From: Plantago ovata
Lineage: Eukaryota > Streptophyta > Magnoliopsida > Lamiales > Plantaginaceae
Assembly (NCBI GenBank): GCA_028274465.1
Contig: CM051455.1
Coordinates: 47,655,351 to 47,719,350, forward strand
DNA: 64,000 bases
Direction of reading: 5' to 3'
The position numbers and the translations under genes were made by a program. Below the pieces are notes generated by a model. That model was not told the DNA's origin, did no database searches, and saw nothing but the letters and a program-made list of their open reading frames with translations. Of this stretch, positions 46,440 to 55,156 are shown one piece after another (within the stretch, counting starts at the first letter, position 1; every line of letters begins with the position of its first letter).

Positions 46440-47245
46440 CCCCAGTTCATGAAATCATTGGCAAAGAGCTATTTTGGTGTCATTGATGCACATCTGACTT
46501 CACGTTATGGTCTGATTCGTCTGCAAGAGGCTCTTCTTAGTTGTGTTCGTACCCCTCATGCTAAGGATTTCTTATTCACCATTCCTATTGATGGGTTGGG
46601 GCAGCAGATGAACCCCCAACAGTTTCATGCTGTGTTGTGTTATCATATGGCAGCCCCCTTGTTCCCTGATGGCTCCTCTTGCACGAGTTGTCATGTGCAT
46701 CGGATGGACTAGTGGGGTGACCACGCTGTTCACTGTTCTAGCGAGGTGGGGTGAAGTTCCTACACAATCTTGTGTGTGATACATTGGCTGACATCTGCTC
46801 TAAGGTTGGTGTTGATGTGCGGAAAGAGACCCCTATGGGGTTCCTTTCCGATGATGGTCGGGACCTACGCCCAACAAGACTTGTTGTACAATTGGTCCCA
46901 AGGCAAAGACATTTGTTTGGATTTCACTGGTGTCTCTCCTTTTGCTGGTGGGGGAGTGGACTCGTGGGCTCCTGGAGTTGCTTTGCAGAATGTCGTACAG
47001 AAGAAGAAGAGTAAGTACTCTTCCAATTGTACAGAACACGGCTATTCGTTCATCCCTTTTGCCTTCTCTACCTTGGGGGAGTTCGAACAGGAGACGTTGG
47101 CTACTCTATCGCGCCTCAGGCATCTTTATGTTAGCCTTTCGAATAATGTTAGGAGTGGTGTTTTCCTTTTTTCTCGACATAGTTTCTGTATCCAAAAAGG
47201 GGTGGGAGCACAACTTGTTTCTCGACTCCCTTCTAATTTTGTGTG
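46440..47245 (+). pseudogene. R2-like non-LTR retrotransposon, copy B: CCHC motif and restriction-like endonuclease
   Basis: After the RT the frame continues, with breaks, through GLGQQMNPQQFHAVLCY to a CCHC motif (CTSCHVHRMD*WGDHAVHC, one amber stop at 46709). Then come KFRHNLVCDTLADICSKVG, an acidic residue in RKET, LRPTDLLLYNW and ICLDFTG. This order (CxxC...H...C, RHN, E, RP-D, D-x-T) is that of the PD-(D/E)XK endonuclease at the C terminus of R2/CRE-type non-LTR elements, and such elements lack the AP endonuclease. It ends QLVSRLPSNFV with a stop at about 47245. An (A/T)-rich tail with AATAATAATAAT follows. Confidence 0.7.
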
Positions 47246-47557
47246 ATTATAAAAGTTTTTATTATTATTTAAAAATAATAAAAAAATAATAATAATAATC
47301 AACTTTTTCAAATAATATTGATTGGTTGAACTTAAAGAGTTAGAGCAAAATGTTTAGAAAGTGTAATTTTATAATAACACACTTTATTTTTTATTATGTT
47401 TGAGTCAAATATAATATACTCAACTTTGTTTAGAAAATATTGAAAAGTTGAACATAAAGTGAAGTGCTTAATTGCTAGATAGTACTTTTATGAATACACA
47501 CTTTCCTTTATTATGTTTCGATGAAAACTTAATCCCAGCAAGCTTTTTACTTTTTAG
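47246..47557. other. AT-rich spacer with a degenerate repeat
   Basis: This starts with the TAA-rich tail of the non-LTR element. Two imperfect units (ATAACACACTTTATTTTTTATTATGTTTGA at about 47373 and AATACACACTTTCCTTTATTATGTTTCGA at about 47493, given in part) suggest a short tandem duplication. No gene seen. Confidence 0.5.
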
Positions 47558-47889
47558 GAGTGTTTGTAATAGCTTCAACTTAAAATAAGTGGTTTAATTT
47601 AATGAGAAGTTGGTAAAGTTGGCTTATTAGAGAATTTAATGAGTGTTTGCAAAAAACTACTTCAAATTTAAACAGGTTTGTAGGAGTAGTGTAATTGCAA
47701 ACCTAACTTTTTGGACAAAAACAACTAAAATCCAGCTTAATTTAAGGAGAAGTTGTTGAAAAAGGTACAACCTTCAACTTCAACTTATCCAACTTAATTT
47801 AAGAGAATGTGCCAACTTATAAGTTGTGCAAACACTTTCTGCGTAAAATAAGTTCTAATCTGGATAAATTAAGTTGTTGCAAACACCCA
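47558..47889. mobile_element. hAT-like MITE
   Basis: Imperfect terminal inverted repeats AGTGTTTGTAATAGCTTCAA and (read inward from the right) GGGTGTTTGCAACAACTTAA. It is non-coding and rich in AACTTAATTTAAG repeats. The GTGTTTG ends suggest hAT-type MITEs. I do not see a clear eight-base duplication. Confidence 0.55.
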
Positions 47890-47947
47890 CTTAAGCCACT
47901 GAATTCAAATATTTACCATTATATTCGTTACTCACTTAGGACGATAC

Positions 47948-49146
47948 TGATGAACCGGAATTTGTCAGATTCAAATTAATCAAATAAATTTGCTTTTAGC
48001 CAAAGGCAATTCACAACTACAACGAAAACCGTAGTGTAGCAGTAAAATAACCTCGAGTGTCGATCTCTAAGGACTATAACTAGCTTTATCTAATCTAACT
48101 TAAACTATAAAATCAACAACGACTTAGTACAGGTTTTTCTTATCAAGATAATTGAAGTTAGTGATAGTATGATTATTCAAAGCATATCAGGTTAATAATC
48201 ATGCATGAAGTACCCGATCGTTTTGCATAGAGATCTTTAATCATGAATTGTCCAATGTGTTCGTTTTATTCAACAATACGAAGATAGAGGGTTTAGATAG
48301 ATCAAAGAAATAAAGCAATAACTCAAAGTCTGATTCACATTACCGCCATCATGCACAATTAATAACCCTCGCTAAGAAATCACATACTATCACCAACGAT
48401 AGATTTAGCTACTCATAGATGTTATGCAATCAACAAAAATCATAGCAAGATTGAATGAAAACATGTTGAAAGATATATAAATATAAATAGAAAAATCTGA
48501 GATACAATGTTACCGACAAAGGTTGTCAATCTCCGAAGAATCGCGATCTCACAGGCTCCAAATTGATAAGAAAAATTGTCTCCTATGCTAAGAATTCCCA
48601 GAACAGGCTTTGGAGAATTCCAACCTAAAACTAATGAGAAAGGTATGAAAAAAAGTCTGAGAAAGTATGAAAAAACGTAGAGAAACAACAACTATATATA
48701 GGAGTTCGGCAAGCGTGGGGCGAGTCGCCCCACACACCGGGCGAATCGTCTGGTGTGGGGCGAATCGCCCCACATCTCGGGCGAATCTCCCGGGAGCTTC
48801 AGTCGGCGAGAGACGCGTTTTTGACACGTTTTTGGATTTCTTTTCCTTTTCGGACTCGGTTTTTGCCTTCTAGTGACCTTTTAGCCTTCAGACTTGACCC
48901 CTAGACTTCAAATCCCATCTGGAATCTTCTAGATACTCCAAAAATGTCCTCGGAATACCGATTCTTCGTTCTCTTCAATATAATTGCCCGAAAATCACGT
49001 TTTTCACCTAAAACCTGTAAAATGTAAATAAAGGGAAACGTGACACTATTCTAATAAAATGCACTATAATATAGTTAAATTAACATAGAGGATAACTAAA
49101 TTGGTGAAAAAAGACTCGAATGAAGGTGTAAAATACACGTTCATCA
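47948..49146 (-). repeat. 3' LTR of the gag-only element
   Basis: 1,199 bases. On the minus strand a cluster of GC palindromes (GTGGGGCGA.TCGCCCCAC and relatives, 48715-48795) lies directly before the TATA box CTATATATAG (48692-48701). It holds one more palindrome unit than the other LTR. A short ORF of 83 codons (48440-48691, minus) is shared with the other LTR and looks non-functional. Confidence 0.92.
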
Positions 49147-49918
49147 AACTCCCCAAACCGAACCTTTGCTTGTCCTCAAGCAACTAAGCTAGACTCTAAT
49201 GCAAAAAACAATGCAACACAAAAAATGGAGTCTCATGCCAAATGAAATGAACTAATCTATTGAATCTATCAAAAAAAAAAAAACATATGAACAAAAACCA
49301 TACAAATCATAACATGGATATAGGTTGAAGAATGCCTCGATTGACCCATACACATTCACATAAGCACTTATGTCAAACAAGATAGTCTCTCGTAACATTC
49401 TCTACCTGGACCTAGTCAGTGACGACGTAATGAAACATGTTAAAATACGAATGGTTGTCCCGTGCCTATGAAACTGAGGACTTACTACTGTTCACCAAGT
49501 TAAGACTTTTCCTCAAAGAGGTCGAACCAATACTGGCTCTCATCAAACGAAGGAGGGTTCTCTAAAAAAGATAACACTCCCCTATTCCACCAATCTCTCA
49601 AGCAAAGCCTTAAACTATTCACCACTTCCTGAATGGCAGGACGAGGGTGGTCTAGAACAGATGACACTCAAACAAACAAAAGACAAAGATTACGAACATT
49701 ACATGAATTGAAAAATGAGACAAACACTTCGCTAAACTGCTTTTTGGCTCTTTTTTTTTTGGACCCTTCCTTGCTTTTTTGGGGTCTTTTTTTTTTTTTT
49801 CTTTGTTTTTCTTTTCCAAATTTTTTCTTTTTTCCTCGAATTTTTCTTCTTTTTTTTTTCGATTTGTTTTAGCCAGCAGTAGCACAGCGAAAAAGAAATT
49901 ACAACGACACATAAACGA

Positions 49919-50061
49919 CCTCCCCAAACCTATTCGAAAGAATAGGTTGGAGTACAAACTTTACAAAAAAGAAAAACAAACTCACAACACACACTAAAAA
50001 TTGAAAAACAAGTCTAATGATAGTGTAACCCCCTCCCCAAACCTATTCGAAAGAATAGGTT
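49919..50061 (-). repeat. Duplicated hairpin with adjoining polypurine-like tract
   Basis: The 22-base perfect hairpin (stem AACCTATTC / GAATAGGTT, loop GAAA on the plus strand) occurs at 49927-49948 and 50040-50061. Each is preceded by CTCCCCAAA. On the sense strand each reads as hairpin then GGTTTGGGGAGG, the same motif as the true polypurine tract at 49147-49159. Confidence 0.9.
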
Positions 50062-50750
50062 GCAAACAAAGGATCACACAATCTCACACTACCTCCTTCC
50101 TAGGCATTTAGCAATCTCAAAGCAAGGTGAAGACTTGTTGCCTCTTAGGTACATAATTACTCGGGAAAACAACCATAAGATCCTAACATGCATCATCCTA
50201 TTATAAAGGCATTCGTGAACCGCAATAGAGAAAACACCACTAAGTGATGTCGAGACTACCAAGCTTAACTAAGTGCAATACATAAATGTGACAAGCCAAG
50301 CGAGAAAAACCTCAAACAAATTCATAGATATAAAGCATATGATTAATGTCATAATTAGTTAATCTACCCAATAAAAAAGTTCAAAAAATTTGACAATAAA
50401 CTCCACATAAAACATGCAAGACTATACTAGGATGAATGTAGTGTATGCAACTAAATACTAAGAAAGCGGTAAATGTGCAAATGCAAATGCAAACAAAGGG
50501 TTTCACGAGTTTATCATAAGCAAAACAAGTATAGAGATAGCCAGCGATAACCCCCCCCCCCAAACCTTAACGTCGTCGCTCGTCCCGAACGTCAAAAGTG
50601 GATTTAAGGGGAGAGCTAACTTGTACCTGTAACCTATATGACTCAAGGAAACTCGTGAGAAACCAAAACGGGCGATAAAAGAGGTAAAAAGATCAATAAT
50701 TTAGCATAATAGGAGAAAAATGGGGTTCCGAACGAAAATCCGGACCCCAG

Positions 50751-50880
50751 GGTTTCTGGACACCCGGGGCGAACCGCCCCAGGTGAGGGGCGATTCGCCT
50801 GGGGCGTCCAGGACGTCCCAGGCGGCCTGGTTTTGCCGGGCGAATCTCCCCACATGGGGGGCGGTTCGCCCGGCATCTCC
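50751..50880. repeat. GC-rich palindrome cluster inside the gag-only element
   Basis: Repeated GGGCGAATC / GGGGCGATTCGCC-type palindromes, like those in the LTR U3 regions at 48715-48795. They stand out from the AT-rich surroundings. They may be a copied piece of U3 or an internal regulatory array. Confidence 0.8.
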
Positions 50881-51149
50881 AGACTCCTGGAGACGCCTTT
50901 TTCCTCCCAAAACGCAAATTATCATCTTAAAACCTATTTTATCACCAAAAACACACGAAAAATAAATATGCATGCAATGAAAGAAAGCGATAAAACTAAA
51001 CTACATGCAACCATTACCACTAATGTTATCCATTATCAAATGGAAACGAATCTTGTGCATCCGTTCCATTACTCCTCGCATCTTGGGAACCATCCTTGGC
51101 TCCTCTCCGTATCTGCTCAAGCAAGTCCATGATTCCCTGAAAACTAAAA

Positions 51150-51450
51150 TTAACAAAACCAACAAAAACAAAATCTACAAAATAACTTAAGGGAAACAGA
51201 TGGACAATAAAAAGAGAAAAGGGGATCAAAACTCCTTTGGAACTCATAGGTGGGTGCTTGGACCAGAACGTAAGAGTCAAGATCAAGAGTATCTGCCGCA
51301 ATTGATTCAGAGACACCACAATCTTCAGAGATTGGCTCCTCGACCTCAACACAACTCACGCCATCACCTTCTGACTCAAGTGAAGCAATGGATTCAGTTA
51401 TCACCTCCTCCATGACTTCCTCTTGACCAACAACCTCGACACCCGCAAGT
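51150..51450 (-). CDS. Acidic ORF following gag in the gag-only element
   Basis: This open frame, in another phase right after the gag stop, reads VEVVGQEEVMEEVITESIAS with many Glu/Asp, then a hydrophobic, Cys/Phe-rich end. It could be a second small protein, or a gag tail reached by frameshift. No known domain. Low confidence that it is translated. Confidence 0.3.
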
Positions 51451-51458
51451 AAGGACGT

Positions 51459-51935
51459 TTAATCCAAGCTAAGCAATGAGGAGACTTCATCAATGGATTC
51501 TTCTCCACATTCCTCTTCATCGGCAATGTCGATTTCTGGTGGCTGACTACTGAAGCGAGACGTCCATGCCCTTGACCCGGGAGGTGAGTCCCTATCCCAA
51601 TGTTCCAGAAACTTGTTGGTTACTTCACCCCAAGTGCGCAACGATTCTTCCGGCGGGAATCTGAGCCATCTTCGAGCGTACCCTTTCAAGGCTCCCATAA
51701 ATCCTCTCATACAAAGTTGTTCATATGATAAAATAACCCCCTCCTCATTCTCACGAGGTATCCTCAATACTCCTTCCTCGTACGTGTCTAAGAACCCTCT
51801 TGGATCATCACCCATTGAAAACGTGGAGAGAATGGAGTAGTACGAAGGATCAAAGTCATAATTCCTGCAATCGTCATCCAATGTTATGCAAGGCCCTCGA
51901 GGCATCACATACCGGGGTAACGGAGGTTGACTCAT
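51459..51935 (-). CDS. Retrotransposon gag-like protein (158 residues)
   Basis: The start ATG at 51935 is the first in the leader after the primer site. The middle has the fold pattern of the retrotransposon gag (capsid) family: MGDDPRGFLDTYEE, LCMRGFMGALKGYARRWLRF, and SLRTWGEVTNKFLEHWD. No zinc knuckle is seen. The C terminus is acidic (DIADEEECGEESIDE). It would form virus-like particles in the cytoplasm. The frame is intact, which is unusual for an element with no pol. Confidence 0.75.
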   Translation of the reverse strand: MSQPPLPRYVMPRGPCITLDDDCRNYDFDPSYYSILSTFSMGDDPRGFLDTYEEGVLRIPRENEEGVILSYEQLCMRGFMGALKGYARRWLRFPPEESLRTWGEVTNKFLEHWDRDSPPGSRAWTSRFSSQPPEIDIADEEECGEESIDEVSSLLSLD

Positions 51936-52254
51936 CCTTTCATATGACTAGTTTCTGCACATGAGGAAACAAGAAACCAAGGAGCAGAATCCACAAAATA
52001 AAAACAAAAATTTGCAAAGAAAAATACAAAGAGTGCAAATAAACACAATGTAACTAAGAACTTCGAGAGCACAAGCACGCAAGGTAACCAAGATTAGATT
52101 TACTGAAAAAGATATGGGGAAAGAAATAGGGTAAGAAAGTGAAATTTTTTTAGAGCAAACTCCCAGAGCCTGTTCTTCTGTAGGGAACTGAATGCTGAAA
52201 ATATAAATAAGCTAAACAGAAAAAGGAGTATAGTCCCCGGCAACGGCTCCAACT

Positions 52255-53406
52255 TGATGAATCGGAATTTGTCAGATTCAAATTAATAAAATAAATTTGT
52301 TTTTAGCCAAAGGCAATTCACAACTACAACGAAAACCGTAGTGTAGCAGTAAAATAACCTCGAGTGTCGATCTCTAAGGACTATAACTAGCTTTATCTAA
52401 TCTAACTTAAACTATAAAATCAACAAACGACTTAGCACAGGTTTTTCTTATCAAGATAATGGAAGTTAGTGATAGTATGATCATTCAAAGCATAGCAGGT
52501 TAATAATCATGCATGAAGTACCCGATCGTTTTGCATAGAGATCTTTGATCATGAATTGTCCAATGTGTTCCGTTTTATTCAACACTACGAAGATAGAAGG
52601 CTTAGATAGATCAAAGAAATAAAGCAATAACTCAAAGTATGATTCGCATTACCGCCATCATGCACAATTAATAACCCTCGCTAAGAAATCACATACTATC
52701 ACCAACGATAGATTTAGCTACTCATAGATGTCATGCAATCAACAGAATTCATAGCAAGATTGAATGAAAACATGTTGAAAGATATATAAATATAAATAGA
52801 AAAATCTGAGATACAATGTTACCGACGAAGGTTGTCAATCTCCGAAGAATCGCGATCTCACAAGCTCCAAATTGATAAGAAAAATTGTCTCCTATGCTAA
52901 GAATTCCCAGAACAGGCTCTGGAGAATTCCAACCTAAAACTAATGAGAAAGGTATGAAAAAAGGTCTGAGAAAGTATGAAAAAACGTAGAGAAACAACAA
53001 CTATATATAGGAGTTCGGCAAGCGTGGGGCGAGTCGCCCCACACACCGGGCGAATCGCCCGGGAGCTTCAGTCGGCGAGAGACGCGTTTTTGGATTTCTT
53101 TTCCTTTTCGGACTCGGTTTTTGCCTTCTAGTGACCTTTTAGCCTTCAGACTCGACCCCTAGACTTCAAATCCCATCCGGAATCTTCTAGATACTTCAAA
53201 AATATCCTCGGAACACCGATTCTTCGTTCTCTTCAATATAATTGCCCGGAAAATCACGTTTTTCACCGAAAACCTGTAAAATGTAAACTAAAGGGAAACG
53301 TGACACTATTCTAATAAAATGCACTATAATATAGCTAAATTAACATAGATGATAGCTAAATTGGTGAAAAAAGACTCGAATGAAGGTGTAAAATACATGT
53401 TCATCA
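52255..53406 (-). repeat. 5' LTR of the gag-only element
   Basis: 1,152 bases, nearly identical to 47948-49146. It keeps the TATA box (about 53003-53012) and a shorter palindrome cluster (about 53025-53065). As the 5' LTR in sense orientation it would drive transcription toward lower coordinates. Confidence 0.92.
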
Positions 53407-53741
53407 GATACTCAGACACAAAATTTGAAATTTTTTATATTCATTTATTAATGACATTTTAAAAACTTATGGAGAATAATAAATGTTGTTTGTTGAAAAT
53501 AAAGTGCAAAAGAGGAAGAAGAGAGAAGAGATAAGGGAGAATAGTTTTTCATTATGCTCAAGTCCGTCCTATAATGTAAATAGAGTGAGCTATTTATAAG
53601 CTACTAACTAGGTACAAAATGTAACCTATATTACAATGATGACCAATAAAGATTAGGATCGATATCTAAATTAATATGGACATTCATGACATTCATTATA
53701 CAATAATATATTGTAACTCTCCATACAATATTGTTTTGTAA

Positions 53742-54464
53742 GACCAGAATTATCGGCATGCATGCATGGATGCCTAGTCATTAAAAAAAATTAAAAACAA
53801 AATGAAGCAAGCATGATCGATCATGCCTGATCGATCACACCCCATGTTTCACTCACAAGCATGGGTTCATCTCCACCAATAGGAAGGGGACACATGTCCC
53901 CTTTCTATTGGTTAATCGGATTTTGTAGATAATTATTTTTATCTTTTAATTATCTTCTGATTATCTTTAAAAAAATAAATTATACCAGAATTCATGATTT
54001 ATTTTCCCTCTATAAATAGAGACCACATTTGCTCTACTTTCAGTACATCTAAAAAACCCTCATCTAACCTTCAATTAATTTCTTTTTAACGTATTCGTGA
54101 AGAAAATAATGTACGTTTTTAACGTATTCGTGAAGAAGTATCGTAATATTTGAATTTGTACTCTTTTTAATGTATGTTCAATTGATATTTAACTTTTTTT
54201 ATTATTATTTTACATTAATATAAATACAATGTTTTTTAATTATAGTTATTTATAATATTTAAATAATAATTATTATATTATAAAATAATAAAAAAAAATT
54301 ATATTAATTGGAAGATTGAGTGAGTGGTGAGTGCTGATAAATGATGTTTTATTGTTGTGAGTGGATTGGTTAGAAGATTGGGTATGTGTATGAGAGAGAA
54401 ATTAATTTTTTAATTGGAAGAGTGGGTGAGTGGGTTGAATGAGTGAGTGCTGATATTTATGGTC
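53742..54464. mobile_element. MITE (PIF/Harbinger-like) inserted at the end of the Copia 3' LTR
   Basis: 723 bases with imperfect terminal inverted repeats: GACCAGAATTATCGGCA left, GACCATAAATATCAGCA right (14 of 17 match). The three-base duplication TAA lies at 53739-53741 and 54465-54467. Removing it restores the LTR end TTTTGTAACA exactly as in the other LTR. A three-base TAA duplication is typical of Tourist/PIF-Harbinger MITEs. It contains a short internal tandem repeat (AACGTATTCGTGAAGAA at about 54090 and 54120). Confidence 0.85.
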
Positions 54465-54565
54465 TAACACTCCTCTTGAATGACATGAGTGTACAATTGT
54501 TGATACGCTTCGAAAATACTACCTCGTTAAAAACCTTGCTAAGAAAAACCCAGTGGGATAAAAAC

Positions 54566-54770
54566 TTAGCGAAGAGAAAAAAGAGTGTAGTTCGTATCAA
54601 ACTCCCCTGATTGAAACATCCCTTCACGTCTTTGAAATATCGTCTTCCAACTTTCTGAACGAACTTCGAAAATGATGATGTCGAAGGTTGTCCATTGTAC
54701 TTGGACAAAATCTTCTTGTAGACGATGGGCGAAGAATAACTTGGGCGATTTATAATTTGTCATCATATGT
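54566..54770 (-). pseudogene. Remnant of Copia polyprotein RNase H C terminus
   Basis: Two frames read SPKLFFAHRLQEDFVQVQ and STSSFSKFVQKVGRRYFKDV. They match the ISPKLFFTHDLQ...LPTSTFEKLVQKIGMRRLKD end of Copia polyproteins. The following post-pol spacer (54500-54600: CACTCTTTTTTCTC, TATCCCACTGGGTTTTTCTT, AACGAGGTAG) is also typical of Copia elements. The rest of pol is not readable. Confidence 0.75.
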
Positions 54771-54989
54771 CTTCATGAGCAAAAACTTCTCAAACACTTG
54801 AAGCATACTTGTTCAAAGTGTACTTGAAATAAAACATACCATCATTTTAAGAACTCAAAAATCTTGTCATGAGGGAATGAGTTCTATACTTTTTTTTAAC
54901 TTTCAATCATATTTGTAAAGATAAGCAATAGGGCATATGACCTTATCTTTCGCGTATGTATCTTTATCATCAAGATATAGAGATAGTTA

Positions 54990-55092
54990 ATGTGCGTATA
55001 TAATGCTACTTCATCTAAAACCTTGTTAGGTAAAATTCAATAGGATAAAAACCTAATCAAAGGTAAAAAAGAGTGTAGCAACTACTCCATGA
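54990..55092 (-). repeat. Second, diverged copy of the Copia post-pol spacer
   Basis: GCTACTTCATCTAAAACCTT, GGATAAAAACCTAATCAAAG and AAAAAAGAGTGTAG parallel 54510-54600 in the same order. This suggests an internal duplication of about 490 bases in the element's 3' part. Confidence 0.65.
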
Positions 55093-55156
55093 TACGCATA
55101 ATCTCTCGCTTTTGTTCAACTATTATCTCTAATTACTTGACAAGAGAAATTCATTT

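Larger units (their letters stand above)
47948..53406 (-). mobile_element. Non-autonomous LTR retrotransposon with gag only (TR-GAG type)
   Basis: LTRs at 47948-49146 and 52255-53406 begin TGATGAA and end TTCATCA. They are flanked by the duplication GATAC (47943-47947 and 53407-53411). The sense strand is minus: the primer site follows the right LTR (GGAGCCGTTGCCGGGGA, 52235-52252) and a polypurine tract precedes the left LTR (GGTTTGGGGAGTT, 49147-49159). The 3.1 kb interior has a gag-like ORF (51459-51935), an acidic ORF, and no protease, RT or integrase. Such gag-only elements are described in plants as TR-GAG and are mobilised by related Ty3/Gypsy elements. The LTRs differ by substitutions and a roughly 30-base GC palindrome unit. 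Confidence 0.9.

Noticed and set aside
48440..48691. 83-codon protein in the LTR (repeated at 52749-53000)
   Set aside because: It is conserved only because the two LTRs are copies. It has no start context or domain and overlaps the LTR transcribed region.
49633..49872. Phe-rich small protein
   Set aside because: It comes from T-rich low-complexity sequence in the gag-only element, with no domain. The opposite strand gives an equally artificial Lys-rich frame.
50693..50973. Overlapping Pro/Gly/Arg-rich ORFs on both strands
   Set aside because: They arise from GC-rich palindromes, which keep several frames open by chance.
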